A stretch of 38,671 nucleotides of DNA from Rhodospirillales bacterium (GCA_028277795.1 JANQFP010000239.1:1-38671); one strand, 5' to 3'; shown: positions 17,730 through 27,935, counted from the stretch's first letter. Program-made: numbers and translations. The notes: a model not told the origin generated them from the letters alone.

Positions 17730-19580
17730 ATGGCTTCAGCGGAGACGAGCACCCAGGGCGCCGAGCCGGCGCCGGACACCGGCGAGCGTTTCGCCGATTT
17801 GCTCGACGAGACCCTCAAGGACAGGGAGGGATTCGAAGGCGAGGTGGTCCGGGGCACCGTCCTCAGCATCGACAACGACATGGTGCTCATCGACGTCGGA
17901 CTGAAGTCCGAAGGAAGGGTTCCGCTCAAGGAATTCGGCCCCCAGGTCGAGGATGGCGGCCTGCAGCCGGGGGACTCGGTGGATGTCTTCGTCGAGCGCT
18001 ACGAGGACCGCGACGGCGTCGTCCTGCTGAGTCGCGAGAAGGCGCGCCGCGAGGAGGCCTGGACCCAGCTCGAGAAGGCTTTCGCCGGCGGCGAGCGCGT
18101 CACCGGCACCATTTTCGGCCGGGTCAAAGGCGGGTTCATCGTCGACCTGCAGGGGGCCGTCGCCTTCCTGCCCGGCAGCCAGGTGGACATCCGCCCGGTG
18201 CGCGACGCCTCGCCGCTCATGGGCACGCCCCAGCCCTTCCAGATCCTCAAGATGGACCGCAGCCGCAACAACATCGTGGTGTCGCGGCGCGCCGTGCTCG
18301 AGGAGACCCGGGCCGAGGCCCGCTCCGAGCTCATCGCCAACCTCAAGGAGGGCCAGGTCCTCGAGGGCGTGGTCAAGAACATCACCGACTACGGGGCCTT
18401 CGTCGATCTGGGCGGCGTCGATGGCCTGCTGCACGTGACCGACATCGCCTGGCGGCGCATCAACCATCCGTCGGAGGCCCTGCAGATCGGCGAGACCGTG
18501 AAGGTCCAGGTCATCCGCTTCAATCCCGAGACCCAGCGCATCTCGCTGGGCATGAAGCAGCTCGAGGCGGACCCCTGGGAGGGCGTGGAGCTCAAGTACC
18601 CGGCGGGCTCCAAATTCACCGGCCGGGTCACCAACATCACCGACTACGGCGCCTTCGTCGAGTTGGAGCCGGGCGTCGAAGGCCTGGTCCACGTGTCCGA
18701 GATGAGCTGGACCAAGAAGAACATCCATCCCGGCAAGATCGTCTCCACCAGCCAGGAAGTGGAGGTCATGGTGCTGGACGCCGACCCCGACAAGCGGCGC
18801 GTCAGCCTCGGCCTCAAGCAGTGCATGGCCAATCCGTGGGAGGCCTTCCTGACCGACCATGCGGTGGGCAGCGAGGTCGAGGGCGAGGTCAAGAACATCA
18901 CCGAGTTCGGCCTGTTCATCGGCCTGCCCGGCGATATCGACGGCATGGCGCACCTGTCGGACCTGTCGTGGTCGAAGCCGGGCGAGGAGGCCCTGGGCGA
19001 CTACAAGAAGGGCGACGTGGTCAAGGCCAAGATCCTCGACGTGGACGTGGACAAGGAGCGCATCAGCCTCGGCATCAAGCAGCTTGCCGACGATCCCTTC
19101 GAGAGCGGGGTCAGCAATTTCAAGCGGGGCATGGTGGTCACCGGCACCATCGCGGCGGTGGTCGACACCGGCATCGAGGTGACCGTCGGCGACGGCATCC
19201 CCGGCTTCATCCGCAAGGCCGAGCTGTCGCGGGAGCGCAGCGAGCAGCGCCCCGACCGCTTCGCCGCCGGCGAGAAGGTGGACGCCAAGATCACCCAGGT
19301 GGACCACAACACCCGCCGCCTGGTGCTGTCCATCAAGGGCCGCGAGATCGACGAAGAGAAGAAGGCGATGGCCGAATACGGCTCGTCGGATTCCGGTGCC
19401 TCCCTCGGCGACATCCTCGGTGCCGCCATCAAGGAGAAGAAGGAGGCCGTCGAGAAGGCCGAACGCAACGCCACCGACGCGCCCGGCGAGGCGGCCGAAG
19501 ACGCCCCGGCGTCGGCCGAGTCGGACGATGCCCCCGAGCCGGCGGCATCGGACGAAGGCGAGGACAAGCCTGCGTCTTGA
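17730..19580 (+). CDS. rpsA: 30S ribosomal protein S1
   Basis: This protein of about 616 residues has six S1 (OB-fold) domains, beginning near residues 37, 122, 208, 293, 380 and 466. Domains 3 and 4 carry the near-identical NITDYGAFV stretch. S1 captures mRNA on the small ribosomal subunit. The C-terminal tail is low-complexity and acidic (AAEDAPASAESDD). The start MASAETST at 17730 has GAAGGA upstream; ATG codons at 17712 and 17721 are in frame and cannot be excluded. It follows cmk in the usual order, with about 140 bp between them that may contain its own promoter. Confidence 0.96.
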   Translation: MASAETSTQGAEPAPDTGERFADLLDETLKDREGFEGEVVRGTVLSIDNDMVLIDVGLKSEGRVPLKEFGPQVEDGGLQPGDSVDVFVERYEDRDGVVLLSREKARREEAWTQLEKAFAGGERVTGTIFGRVKGGFIVDLQGAVAFLPGSQVDIRPVRDASPLMGTPQPFQILKMDRSRNNIVVSRRAVLEETRAEARSELIANLKEGQVLEGVVKNITDYGAFVDLGGVDGLLHVTDIAWRRINHPSEALQIGETVKVQVIRFNPETQRISLGMKQLEADPWEGVELKYPAGSKFTGRVTNITDYGAFVELEPGVEGLVHVSEMSWTKKNIHPGKIVSTSQEVEVMVLDADPDKRRVSLGLKQCMANPWEAFLTDHAVGSEVEGEVKNITEFGLFIGLPGDIDGMAHLSDLSWSKPGEEALGDYKKGDVVKAKILDVDVDKERISLGIKQLADDPFESGVSNFKRGMVVTGTIAAVVDTGIEVTVGDGIPGFIRKAELSRERSEQRPDRFAAGEKVDAKITQVDHNTRRLVLSIKGREIDEEKKAMAEYGSSDSGASLGDILGAAIKEKKEAVEKAERNATDAPGEAAEDAPASAESDDAPEPAASDEGEDKPAS

Positions 19581-19645
19581 CCGGCGGCCCGGCGCACCGG
19601 GCGCAATAATAGGCCCGCGCGGCGTTTGAGCGTCACCGCCTCCGC

Positions 19646-19672
19646 ATGACATGACCCGCAGGGGCATGTCAT
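19646..19672 (+). terminator. Hairpin between rpsA and sppA
   Basis: ATGACATG (19646-19653) pairs with CATGTCAT (19665-19672). Inside, CCC pairs with GGG around a GCA loop, with one A/G mismatch. It is a strong RNA hairpin about 65 bp after rpsA and 31 bp before sppA. It may be a terminator or attenuator, or a regulatory leader of sppA; no U tract follows. Confidence 0.4.
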
Positions 19673-19703
19673 CGATGGGGGCGAAGGGAAGAGCGGACCC
19701 GCC

Positions 19704-20612
19704 ATGTCGCTGGATGCCGACCACCTCATCGACCGTCGACGCCTCAAGCGACGCCTGACCGTTTGGCGGCTGGTGGCCATCGTGGCCGTTGTCGCCGCCG
19801 TGATCGCCGCCGTCGGCCGGATCGGCGCCTTGGAGGAGGAGGCCTACGTCGCCCGCCTCGACGTCAACGGCCTGATCGTGGACGAGCCCGAACGCGACGC
19901 CGCCCTCGCCGCCGTCGCCGAAGACGACCTCGCCAGGGCCCTGGTGGTGCGCATCAGCAGCCCGGGCGGCACCGTGGTCGGCGGCGAAAGCCTGTACCGC
20001 AGCCTGCGCGCCGTGGCCGCCGACAAGCCGGTGGTGGCGGTGATGGGCGAGATGGCCACGTCGGCGGGCTACATGACGGCCCTCGGGGCCGATCACATCG
20101 TCGCCCGGTCGAGCACCATCACCGGCTCCATCGGCGTCATCATGCAGACCATGGACCTGACCGGCCTGCTGGCCAACATCGGCGTCAAGCCCGAGGCCAT
20201 CAAGAGCCGGCCGCTGAAGGCCCAGCCCAATCCCCTGGAACCCCTGACGCCCGAGGGGCGGGCGGCGTCCCGATCCCTGGTCCTCGACGCCTACGAGATG
20301 TTCGTCGACATGGTGGCGGAGCGCCGCAACCTGCCCCGGGACGCGGCCGCCGCCGCCGCCGACGGCCGCGTGTTCACCGGCCGTCAGGCGCTGGCCGAGC
20401 GGCTGGTCGACGCCATCGGCGGCGAGCCGGAGGCGCGCCGCTGGCTGGCCGAGACCCACGGAATCGAGCCCGACCTTCCCGTCCACGACGTCGAGGTGGC
20501 GGACGATGACGACCTGTTCGTCGAGCTGGTCCAGACCGTGACGGGAAAAGCGCTGTTTTCTGAAAGACTTAGACTTGACGGCCTGATCTCACTTTGGCAC
20601 CCTGGGTGGTGA
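19704..20612 (+). CDS. sppA: Signal peptide peptidase SppA
   Basis: This 302-residue single-domain SppA is a membrane-anchored serine protease that degrades cleaved signal peptides. One transmembrane helix lies at about 20-40 after a basic N-terminus (RRRLKRRL). The nucleophile is S120 in [14 protein letters not shown] and the general base is probably K172 in [14 protein letters not shown], giving the Ser/Lys dyad. The length matches the short form rather than the 600-residue E. coli form. It lies between rpsA and ihfB, a usual alphaproteobacterial neighbourhood. Confidence 0.94.
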   Translation: MSLDADHLIDRRRLKRRLTVWRLVAIVAVVAAVIAAVGRIGALEEEAYVARLDVNGLIVDEPERDAALAAVAEDDLARALVVRISSPGGTVVGGESLYRSLRAVAADKPVVAVMGEMATSAGYMTALGADHIVARSSTITGSIGVIMQTMDLTGLLANIGVKPEAIKSRPLKAQPNPLEPLTPEGRAASRSLVLDAYEMFVDMVAERRNLPRDAAAAAADGRVFTGRQALAERLVDAIGGEPEARRWLAETHGIEPDLPVHDVEVADDDDLFVELVQTVTGKALFSERLRLDGLISLWHPGW

Positions 20613-20701
20613 CGGTTGGCGCAACGACACGCCGGGGCCCGTTCGGGGCTCCGGGAGCGGGAAAAATAACCCGCACGCCGACCGCGGGAAGGGAGAGGGG
20701 C

Positions 20702-20986
20702 ATGACCAAGTCGGAGCTGATCGCGCGCCTGGCCGAGGCCAATCCTCATCTCTACCAGCGGGATGTGGAGCGCATCGTCACTACCATTTTCGATGAAATC
20801 ACCGCCGCCCTGGCCCGAGGCGACCGGGTGGAGCTGCGCGGATTCGGGGCCCTGTCGGTCAAGCAGCGGGACTCGCGGGTGGGCCGTAACCCGCGCACCG
20901 GCGAGGCGGTCGACGTGGCGGCCAAATTCATTCCCTATTTCAAGACCGGCAAACAGCTGCGGGACAAGCTGAACACCCGGTCCTGA
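20702..20986 (+). CDS. ihfB: Integration host factor subunit beta
   Basis: The 94-residue DNA-bending protein forms a heterodimer with IHF-alpha and acts in transcription, replication and site-specific recombination. The HU/IHF fold is complete: [17 protein letters not shown] start, [22 protein letters not shown] arm with the intercalating proline, and [14 protein letters not shown] end. The ATG follows GGGAGAGGGG. It lies directly after sppA. Its product could assist excision of the island, as IHF does for many integrases; that is inference. Confidence 0.97.
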   Translation: MTKSELIARLAEANPHLYQRDVERIVTTIFDEITAALARGDRVELRGFGALSVKQRDSRVGRNPRTGEAVDVAAKFIPYFKTGKQLRDKLNTRS

Positions 20987-21095
20987 CCCCAACCGCAACG
21001 CGATTTGTTTCGGCGGCACTATTCCGAGTCCCCTTTTTTCAAAAACCATGCTACGCAGTAGGGATGTGCCAAAATGGATTCTTAGGAGGAGATCC

Positions 21096-21434
21096 GTGGC
21101 TAACTTCCTGTTCTGGATCGTCATGCTGCCGCTTGCGGTGGTCGTCATCGTGTTCTCGGGCGCCAATCCCGACCCGGTCGAGTTGAACCTCTGGCCGTTC
21201 CCGTTCACGATCAGTCTTCCCCTGGCCATCGTCGTCCTGGCGAGCGTGGCCCTGGGGTTCGTATGGGGTGGCCTGATCGCGTGGATCGCCGGCGGCCGCA
21301 ATCGCACCCGCGCGCGGTCGGAGGCGCGGCGGGCGCGGTCGGCCGAGCAGGAGGCCGCCGCCCTGAGGAAGAAGAGCGAGCGCTTGGAGTCGGCATCCAA
21401 GACTTCCGCCGGGGGCGCGCAGGCCGCAGCCTGA
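21096..21434 (+). CDS. lapA: LapA family inner-membrane protein (DUF1049)
   Basis: The 112-residue protein has two transmembrane helices (about 2-21 and 38-62) with the characteristic SGANPDPVELNLWPFPFTISLPLAI loop between them, and a cytoplasmic basic coiled coil (RARSEARRARSAEQEAAALRK). In E. coli, LapA with LapB adjusts LPS synthesis through LpxC turnover. The GTG start has an almost ideal TTAGGAGGAGAT ribosome site. Its position between ihfB and trpF is typical. Confidence 0.88.
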   Translation: MANFLFWIVMLPLAVVVIVFSGANPDPVELNLWPFPFTISLPLAIVVLASVALGFVWGGLIAWIAGGRNRTRARSEARRARSAEQEAAALRKKSERLESASKTSAGGAQAAA

Positions 21435-21457
21435 CGGCTGGCGGGCTGTGATCGCCC

Positions 21458-22099
21458 GTGGCCGTGGAGGTCAAGATCTGCGGCCTGATGGCGGCTGAGG
21501 CCGTGGCGGCGGCGGCGGCCGGGGGGGCTCGCTTCGTCGGCTTCGTGTTCTACCCACCGTCGCCGCGCAGCCTCGATCCGGCCGCCGCCGGCCCGCTCGT
21601 CGACACGGCGCCCGCCGACGTGGTCCGGGTCGGGCTGTTCGTCGACGCCGATGACGCCGACATCGCCGATGTCCTGGCCCACGTCCGCCTCGACATGCTG
21701 CAGTTCCATGGCCGCGAGCCGCCCGAGCGGGTGGCCGCCATCAAGGAGCGGTTCGGGCTGCCGGTTATGAAGGCCGTGCCCGTCGCCGGCGAGGCGGACA
21801 TCGAGCGCGCGCGGGGGTACGAGGTGGTCGCGGACCGCCTTCTGTTCGACGCCCAGGCGCCCCCTGGCGCCACACGGCCCGGCGGCAATGCGCTCGCCTT
21901 CGACTGGGCCCTGATCAGCGGCGTGACGTGGCGGCGGCCGTGGATGCTGGCCGGCGGCCTGGACGCGGCCAATGTGTCCGAGGCGGTGCGCGTGAGCGGC
22001 GCCGCCGCCGTCGACGTGTCGTCGGGGGTCGAGGATGCCCCCGGGGTCAAGAACCTGGACAAGATCCGCGATTTCCTGGAGACGGCGCGGGCCCTCTGA
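21458..22099 (+). CDS. trpF: Phosphoribosylanthranilate isomerase
   Basis: The 213-residue TIM-barrel enzyme catalyses the Amadori rearrangement of N-(5-phosphoribosyl)anthranilate to CdRP in tryptophan synthesis. The catalytic cysteine is in KICGL (about 5-9), the LQFHGRE motif is near 84-90, and the catalytic aspartate region [10 protein letters not shown] and phosphate-binding [10 protein letters not shown] and VDVSSGVE are intact. The GTG start is 23 bp after lapA, with only a weak ribosome site. It is followed by trpB. Confidence 0.95.
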   Translation: MAVEVKICGLMAAEAVAAAAAGGARFVGFVFYPPSPRSLDPAAAGPLVDTAPADVVRVGLFVDADDADIADVLAHVRLDMLQFHGREPPERVAAIKERFGLPVMKAVPVAGEADIERARGYEVVADRLLFDAQAPPGATRPGGNALAFDWALISGVTWRRPWMLAGGLDAANVSEAVRVSGAAAVDVSSGVEDAPGVKNLDKIRDFLETARAL

Positions 22100-22214
22100 T
22101 CCCGGCGTGGCGGGAAGCCCGCGCGGTGCGTGGGCGGGCCAAGAAATCCTGTGTGCCTGCCCGGCACTGGCCTATATTGACGCCCGTTTGGACGCAGTTT
22201 GGGCTCCACCGGTC

Positions 22215-23426
22215 ATGGAAAGCCTCAACACCTACCGCGCCGGACCCGACGACCAGGGGCATTTCGGCATCTACGGCGGCCGGTTCGTCGCCGAAACCCT
22301 GATGCCGCTGATCCTGGAGCTGGAGCGTGCCTACGACGACGCCTCCCGGGACCCCGCGTTCGCCCGCGAGATGGGCTACTACTTCAGCCAGTACGTGGGC
22401 CGGCCCAGCCCGCTGTACCTGGCCCAGCGCCTGACCGCCCACCTGGGCGGGGCGCGCATCTACTTCAAGCGCGAGGACCTCAACCACACCGGGGCGCACA
22501 AGGTCAACAACTGCATCGGCCAGATCCTTCTCGCCCGGCGCATGGGCAAACGGCGCATCATCGCCGAGACCGGCGCCGGACAGCACGGCGTGGCCACGGC
22601 CACCGTCTGCGCCCTGTTCGACCTTCCCTGCGTCGTCTACATGGGCGCCAAGGACATGGAGCGCCAGGCGCCCAACGTCTTCCGCATGCGCATGCTGGGG
22701 GCCGAGGTGCGGCCCGTCACCTCGGGGTCGGGGACCCTGAAGGACGCGTTGAACGAGGCCCTGCGCGACTGGGTGGCCAACGTGGAGGACACCTATTACC
22801 TGATCGGCACCGTTGCCGGCCCCCATCCCTTTCCGGCCATGGTCCGCGACTTCCAGGCCATCATCGGCGAGGAGGTGCGCGAGCAGATGCGCGACGCCGA
22901 GGGCCGGCTGCCCGACAGCCTGGTCGCCTGCATCGGCGGCGGCTCCAACGCCATCGGGCTGTTCCATCCGTTCCTCGACGAAAAATCCGTGCGCATGATC
23001 GCCGTCGAGGCGGCCGGCGAGGGCATCACCACCGGCAAGCACGCGGCCAGCCTGACCGCCGGCAGCCCCGGCGTCCTGCACGGCAACCGCACCTACCTGC
23101 TGCAGGACGGCGACGGCCAGATCGAGGAGGCCCACTCCATCTCGGCCGGCCTCGACTACCCCGGAATCGGCCCCGAGCACGCGTGGCTGCGCGACGTGGG
23201 CCGCGTCGAGTACGTGTCCGCCACCGACGACGAAGCGGTGGAGGCTTTCCAGCTCTGCACCCGTCTGGAAGGCATCATCCCGGCCCTGGAGTCGGCCCAT
23301 GCGGTGGCCTACGTGACCCGCGCCGCCGGCACCCTGCCCAAGGACCATTCGATGGTGGTGTGCATGAGCGGCCGCGGCGACAAGGACCTGGACACCATGT
23401 CCAAGCACATCGGCGGCGGCCCATGA
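22215..23426 (+). CDS. trpB: Tryptophan synthase beta chain
   Basis: The 403-residue PLP enzyme condenses indole with serine. The PLP lysine is K96 in [10 protein letters not shown], the phosphate-binding GGGSNAIG loop is near 238, and the start [24 protein letters not shown] is of the standard TrpB1 type. The ATG at 22215 fits the family length. It lies 115 bp after trpF, and its stop overlaps trpA by 4 bp (ATGA). Confidence 0.97.
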   Translation: MESLNTYRAGPDDQGHFGIYGGRFVAETLMPLILELERAYDDASRDPAFAREMGYYFSQYVGRPSPLYLAQRLTAHLGGARIYFKREDLNHTGAHKVNNCIGQILLARRMGKRRIIAETGAGQHGVATATVCALFDLPCVVYMGAKDMERQAPNVFRMRMLGAEVRPVTSGSGTLKDALNEALRDWVANVEDTYYLIGTVAGPHPFPAMVRDFQAIIGEEVREQMRDAEGRLPDSLVACIGGGSNAIGLFHPFLDEKSVRMIAVEAAGEGITTGKHAASLTAGSPGVLHGNRTYLLQDGDGQIEEAHSISAGLDYPGIGPEHAWLRDVGRVEYVSATDDEAVEAFQLCTRLEGIIPALESAHAVAYVTRAAGTLPKDHSMVVCMSGRGDKDLDTMSKHIGGGP

Positions 23427-24271
23427 CCGGGACCACCCGCATCGACCGGCGGTTCGCCGCCCTCAGGGCCGAAGGGCGCGGTGGTCTGGTGACCTTCGTT
23501 ACCGCCGGCGACCCGGACGCCGAGACGGCGCTGGCCATCCTCAAGGGCCTGCCCGGCGCCGGCGCCGACGTCATCGAGCTGGGCATGCCGTTCAGCGACC
23601 CCATGGCCGACGGGCCGTCCGTCCAGGCGTCGTCCCAGCGCGCGCTGGCCAGCGGCATGACGCTCGCCGCCGTCCTCGACATGGTAAGTGCCTTCCGCGC
23701 CGGGGACGACGAGACCCCCATCGTGCTGATGGGATACTTCAATCCCATTTACGTCTTCGGGGTGGATGCCTTCCTGGAGCAAGCCCGCGCCGCCGGCGTC
23801 GACGGGCTGATCATCGTCGACCTGCCGCCGGAGGAGAACCGGGAGCTGTGCCTGCCTGCCCGTGCGGCCGACCTCAACTACATCTTCCTCGCCACGCCGA
23901 CCACCGACGACAAGCGCCTGCCGGTGGTGCTCGAGCACGCGTCCGGGTTCGTCTACTACGTCTCCATCACCGGCATCACCGGCACCGCCTCGGCCCTGGC
24001 CGCCGACGTCGGCGCCGCGGTCGAGCGCCTGCGCCGGCACACGGACCTGCCCGTCGCCGTCGGCTTCGGCATCCGCACGCCGGAGCAGGCCGCCGAGATG
24101 GTGCGCAGCGCCGACGCCGCGGTGGTGGGCTCGGCCCTGGTCAACGCGGTGGCCGAGAACCTGGACGACGACGGACGGCCCCGGCCCCACTTGGTGGACA
24201 CGGTGCTGGGTGTGGTCGGCGACCTGGCCCGCGGCGTGCGCGGGGCCCGCATGGAGGGGGCGGCCCAGTGA
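23423..24271 (+). CDS. trpA: Tryptophan synthase alpha chain
   Basis: The 282-residue TIM-barrel subunit cleaves indole-3-glycerol phosphate and passes indole to TrpB. The catalytic acids are E52 and D63 in [15 protein letters not shown]; the flexible loop SITGITGT and phosphate-binding [10 protein letters not shown] are present. It overlaps trpB by ATGA and accD by GTGA, so the three are translationally coupled. Confidence 0.97.
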   Translation: MTGTTRIDRRFAALRAEGRGGLVTFVTAGDPDAETALAILKGLPGAGADVIELGMPFSDPMADGPSVQASSQRALASGMTLAAVLDMVSAFRAGDDETPIVLMGYFNPIYVFGVDAFLEQARAAGVDGLIIVDLPPEENRELCLPARAADLNYIFLATPTTDDKRLPVVLEHASGFVYYVSITGITGTASALAADVGAAVERLRRHTDLPVAVGFGIRTPEQAAEMVRSADAAVVGSALVNAVAENLDDDGRPRPHLVDTVLGVVGDLARGVRGARMEGAAQ

Positions 24272-25194
24272 ACTGGCTCAAGAACCTGGTCCGGCCGAAG
24301 CTCCTCGACCTGGTGGGGGCCAACCGGGAAGGGCCCGACGATCCCTGGCGGCGCTGTCCGCGGTGCGGCCAGATGCTGTTCCACCGGGACGTGGAGAAGA
24401 ACCTCAACGTCTGCCAGCACTGCGATCACCACATGCGCATGGGCGCCGTCGAGCGCCTGACCATGCTGTTCGACGAGGGCACGGGCCAGGTGATCGAGAT
24501 GGCCGACGACATGGCCATCGATCCGCTCAAGTTCCGCGACCGGCGCAAGTATGCCGACCGCCTCAAGGAGGCGGGCGCCCGCACCGGCGCCGCCGAAGCC
24601 GTCACCGTGGGCCACGGCCGCATGGGCGGCACGGGCGTGGTGATCGCGGTTCTCGACTTCGAGTTCATGGATGGCACCATGGGCATGGCCGTCGGCGAGG
24701 GCCTGATCGCCGCCGCCCGCCTGTCGGTGCTCCAGGACGTGCCGCTGATCGTGGTGTCGTCGTCGGGGGGCGCACGGGTGCAGGAGGGGATCTTCGCCCT
24801 CATGCAGATGCCGCGCACGGCCATCGCCGTCGACCACGTGCGCCAGGCCGGGCTGCCCTACATCGTGGTTCTCGCCGATCCCACCACCGGCGGGTCGTCG
24901 GCGTCCTTCGCCATGCTGGGCGACGTGGCCATCGCCGAGCCCGGGGCGGTCATCGGGTTCGCCGGACCGCGGGTGACCGAGCAGACCATGCTGGACGTGG
25001 CCGCCGACGGCGCCCAGCCGGCCGAGACCCTGGCCGATCACGGCATGGTCGACATGGTGGTCCATCGCCACGACCTGCGGAAGACGCTGGTCCGCATCGT
25101 CCGCCTGCTGCGTGATCGGACGCCCACGGCCGAGGTGGTCGCCCTGCCCGGGGCGGCGAACGACGCCGCCGAAGAGGGCCAGGCCGCTGGATAA
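24268..25194 (+). CDS. accD: Acetyl-CoA carboxylase carboxyltransferase subunit beta
   Basis: The 308-residue beta subunit carries out the carboxyl-transfer half-reaction that makes malonyl-CoA. The N-terminal zinc ribbon (CPRCGQ ... CQHCDH, about 30-52) and the crotonase-like core ([42 protein letters not shown]) are intact. The GTG start overlaps trpA. The order trpA-accD-folC is characteristic of proteobacteria. Confidence 0.97.
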   Translation: MNWLKNLVRPKLLDLVGANREGPDDPWRRCPRCGQMLFHRDVEKNLNVCQHCDHHMRMGAVERLTMLFDEGTGQVIEMADDMAIDPLKFRDRRKYADRLKEAGARTGAAEAVTVGHGRMGGTGVVIAVLDFEFMDGTMGMAVGEGLIAAARLSVLQDVPLIVVSSSGGARVQEGIFALMQMPRTAIAVDHVRQAGLPYIVVLADPTTGGSSASFAMLGDVAIAEPGAVIGFAGPRVTEQTMLDVAADGAQPAETLADHGMVDMVVHRHDLRKTLVRIVRLLRDRTPTAEVVALPGAANDAAEEGQAAG

Positions 25195-26467
25195 CGCCGC
25201 CCTCCTGGACCGCCTGAGCCGCCTCCATCCCAAGCTCATCGACCTGTCCCTGGATCGCATCCGGCGGCTGCTGGAGCGCCTTGGGAACCCCCACGACGCT
25301 CTGCCGCCGGTGGTCCACGTGGCCGGCACCAACGGCAAGGGCTCGGTCGTCGCGTTCATGCGGGCCATGCTGGAGGCCGCCGGCTACCGGGCCCATGTGT
25401 ACACGTCGCCCCACCTGGTGCGTTTCAACGAGCGCATCCGGGTGGCCGGCGAGCCCATCTCCGACGCTGCCCTGGAGGCCGTGCTGGAGGACTGCGAGGC
25501 CGCCAACGGCGGCGACCCCATCACCTTTTTCGAGATCACCACGGCGGCGGCGTTCCTCGCCTTCGCGCGGACGCCGGCCGACGTGGCGCTGCTGGAGACC
25601 GGCCTGGGCGGGCGGCTGGACGCCACCAACGTCGTCGAGAAGCCGGCCCTGACGGTGCTGACGCCGGTCTCCATGGACCACCAGAGCTATCTGGGCGATA
25701 CCCTGGACAAGGTGCTGGCCGAGAAGGCCGGCATCCTCAAGCCCGGCGTGCCCTGCCTGTTCGCCTCCCAGGAGCGCCGCGCGCCGCGCCTGCTGGCCGA
25801 ACGGGCCAAGGAGCTGGACGTGCCGCTGGTCCGCGAGGGCAAGGACTGGCACGTGCGCACCGCCGGGGACGGGATCGTTTTCGAGAGCGAGGCCCATACC
25901 CGCACCCTGCCGGCCCCGGCCCTGCCCGGCGCCCACCAGGTGCGCAACGCGGGGCTGGCCATCGCCTGCCTCGACCGGCTGCCCGGGTTCACCGTGCCCG
26001 ACGCCGCCCTCGGCCTCGGCCTCAAGGGCGTGTCGTGGCCCGGCCGGCTGCAGCGGCTGACCCGCGGCCCCCTGGCCGACCGCCTGCCCGAGGGCTGGGA
26101 GCTGTGGGTGGACGGCGCCCACAACCCGGCCGCCGCCCGCGTCGTGGCCGCCCACGCCCGCCGCTGGCGCGACCGGCCGCTGCACCTGGTGGTGGGCATG
26201 ATGAGCGGCAAGGACCCGGTCGCGTTCCTGAAGCCTTTCGAGGGCAAGGTGGCGTCGCTCCACACCGTCGCCGTCCCCGGCGAGCCGGGCACCCTCAACG
26301 CCGAGGAAGTCGCCGGTGCCGGCCGTGCCCTTCTGATGACTGCCGACCCGACGCCCGGCGTGACCGAGGCCGTGGACGCCGCCGTTGCCGCCGCGGCGGG
26401 CCCGGCCCGCATCCTGATCTGCGGCTCCCTCTACCTGGTGGGCTCGGTCCTGGCGGAGAACGGGTAG
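25112..26467 (+). CDS. folC: Bifunctional folylpolyglutamate/dihydrofolate synthase
   Basis: This enzyme adds glutate residues in folate synthesis and retention (dihydrofolate and folylpolyglutamate synthase, Mur-ligase fold). Motifs seen are the P-loop HVAGTNGKGS, FFEITTAAAF, LETGLGGRLDATNVV, MDHQSYLGDTLDKVLAEKAGI and the C-terminal domain VDGAHNPAAA. The only standard start codon upstream of the conserved beginning (LLDRLSRLHPKLIDLSL) is the GTG at 25112, which overlaps accD by 83 bp. A CTG at 25187 would give a more typical N-terminus with only an 8-bp overlap, so the true start may be non-canonical. The function is clear; the start is not. Confidence 0.93.
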   Translation: MIGRPRPRWSPCPGRRTTPPKRARPLDNAALLDRLSRLHPKLIDLSLDRIRRLLERLGNPHDALPPVVHVAGTNGKGSVVAFMRAMLEAAGYRAHVYTSPHLVRFNERIRVAGEPISDAALEAVLEDCEAANGGDPITFFEITTAAAFLAFARTPADVALLETGLGGRLDATNVVEKPALTVLTPVSMDHQSYLGDTLDKVLAEKAGILKPGVPCLFASQERRAPRLLAERAKELDVPLVREGKDWHVRTAGDGIVFESEAHTRTLPAPALPGAHQVRNAGLAIACLDRLPGFTVPDAALGLGLKGVSWPGRLQRLTRGPLADRLPEGWELWVDGAHNPAAARVVAAHARRWRDRPLHLVVGMMSGKDPVAFLKPFEGKVASLHTVAVPGEPGTLNAEEVAGAGRALLMTADPTPGVTEAVDAAVAAAAGPARILICGSLYLVGSVLAENG

Positions 26468-26497
26468 GGCGTCACCCCTCGGTGGCCCTCGCCCCCT

Positions 26498-26788
26498 TCA
26501 CGCGGCCGGCGTCAGGCGCTCGACCTTGATGCGGTGGGCGGTCTTCATGGCTTGGGCGAGGTCGTAGGCGGCCTGGAGACGGACCCAGGTGTCGGCGCCG
26601 CCGCCAAACGCCTTGTCGAGTCGGATCGCCATTTCGGGCGAAATACCGGACCGGCCGTTCACGACGTCGGACAACTGCTTGCGGCTGACTCCCAGTTTCC
26701 TTGCCGCCTCGGTGACGCTGAGGCCCAGAGGCTCCAAGCAGTCGTGGCGGACCGAAAGCCCCGGATGGGGCGGGTTCTTCATCGGCAT
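26498..26788 (-). CDS. higA: HigA family antitoxin
   Basis: The 96-residue antitoxin has an XRE-type HTH ([40 protein letters not shown], about 23-62), the characteristic HPG motif near the N-terminus ([16 protein letters not shown]) and [13 protein letters not shown] at the end. HigA binds and neutralises the HigB mRNase and represses its own operon. It follows the toxin gene by 12 bp, the toxin-first order usual for HigBA. Confidence 0.92.
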   Translation of the reverse strand: MPMKNPPHPGLSVRHDCLEPLGLSVTEAARKLGVSRKQLSDVVNGRSGISPEMAIRLDKAFGGGADTWVRLQAAYDLAQAMKTAHRIKVERLTPAA

Positions 26789-26800
26789 GGCTCGGTCCTC

Positions 26801-27079
26801 CTAGTGGTAATCGATCAAATCCACATCCCGGGCATGGCCGCCCTCGAAGCGAAAAACGACGCGCCAGTTGCTTGAAACCGTGACCGCCCAGAAGCCCTCG
26901 AGATTACCCTTCAGCGGGTGCAACCGGAATCCGGGCAAGTCCATGTCGCCCACTCGAGACGCCGAATCAAGACGTGCCAGAATGCGCTCGATCTTGTCCG
27001 CGTGATCGGGCCCCACCTTGCGCCGCTCACCTCTCTCGAAGAGCAGCTTCAGGCCTTTGTGGCGGAAGCCAACGATCAT
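26801..27079 (-). CDS. higB: HigB/RelE-type toxin
   Basis: The 92-residue toxin of the HigB (RelE/ParE superfamily) group is a ribosome-dependent mRNA endonuclease. It shows the family line: FRHKGLKLLFERG at the start, ARLDSASRVGDMDLPGFRLHPLKG in the middle, then FWAVTVSSNWRVVFRFE and the DVDLIDYH end. The ATG at 27079 gives the usual length; a GTG at 27103 would add eight residues. It is unrelated in detail to the second HigB at 34121 but has the same plan. Confidence 0.92.
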   Translation of the reverse strand: MIVGFRHKGLKLLFERGERRKVGPDHADKIERILARLDSASRVGDMDLPGFRLHPLKGNLEGFWAVTVSSNWRVVFRFEGGHARDVDLIDYH

Positions 27080-27205
27080 TTCCGCAATGTAACGTGTCAC
27101 CACTCACTTTACAATACGCACCATTTTTCTGCCCGCGTCCGTGGTTTTTTCCCAACAACCCGGATCACGGATTGATTGGTTGAACCGGGGAGAACGGGAG
27201 TCTCG

Positions 27206-27928
27206 TTATCCTGCCGCCGCGCGGGCCCGGGCTTCCGCGGCCAGGCGGACCAGTTCGTCGCGCGTCGATTGGGCGTCGGTCACCGGGGCGGCGAAGGGGA
27301 GGCGCGCGTGCCGGTGGCCGGCGCGGAGGTCGGCGCCCTCGGGGTCGATGGCCACCATCTCCCAGGGGCCGGGGCGACGGCCCAGCAAGGCCGTGGCGTA
27401 GAGCGCGATGGCCTCGGCGTGGTCGCGGTTCATGTGGGCGAGCACGTCGGGCTCCCGGTCCGCCATCGCCGCCGCGGCGGCCGGGTCGACCACCAGGTCG
27501 CCGGCGTCCATCCACCGGGCGCGGGCGAAGCCGCCGACGAAATGGCCCCGCTCCACCGTCATGGCGTAGACGTGGAAATCGGCGAACCCGGCATACAGGC
27601 CGGCGCCGGGGTGGCGGGCGAGGAACCGGCGCCGGTGGCGATCCTCGGGGCTCTTCGCGACCCGGCCCATGACGGTGAGCCGCGGCCCCGTCTGCGGGTT
27701 GGCCTTGCCCGAGGCGTCCTCGAACAGCAGGGCGGCCCGCGGGTCCCGCGCCAGGTTGCGGCTGTGGTCGGCCAGGTCGGACAGCAGCAGGACGGGGCTG
27801 GCGTCGGTGTCGCAGGCCACGGTGACCAGGGAGGCGTACGGCGCGCCGTCGTCCATGGTCGTGGCCAGGGTGGCGCTGCGGGCCCGGCGCATCAGGCCGC
27901 GGGCGGCGGCCGGGGCGGCCTCGGCCAT
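27206..27928 (-). CDS. HugZ-like pyridoxamine-phosphate-oxidase-fold protein
   Basis: The 240-residue protein has an N-terminal split-barrel flavin or heme-binding domain (RSATLATTMDDGAPYASLVTVACD, LLLSDLADHSRNLARDPRAALLFED) and a C-terminal DUF2470-type domain (MNRDHAEAIALYATALLG near 160-180, ending with RLPFAAPVTDA). This pair of domains is found in HugZ-type heme-utilisation proteins and related flavoproteins. Substrate and cofactor cannot be decided from sequence. It lies 7 bp after the CBS-domain gene and is probably the last gene of the DUF1538 operon. Confidence 0.88.
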   Translation of the reverse strand: MAEAAPAAARGLMRRARSATLATTMDDGAPYASLVTVACDTDASPVLLLSDLADHSRNLARDPRAALLFEDASGKANPQTGPRLTVMGRVAKSPEDRHRRRFLARHPGAGLYAGFADFHVYAMTVERGHFVGGFARARWMDAGDLVVDPAAAAAMADREPDVLAHMNRDHAEAIALYATALLGRRPGPWEMVAIDPEGADLRAGHRHARLPFAAPVTDAQSTRDELVRLAAEARARAAAG

Positions 27929-27935
27929 GGTCGGC

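Noticed and set aside
17736-20486. A 916-codon open frame on the minus strand opposite rpsA and sppA
   Set aside because: It is a shadow of strongly conserved plus-strand genes, with His/Gly/Val-rich low-information sequence.
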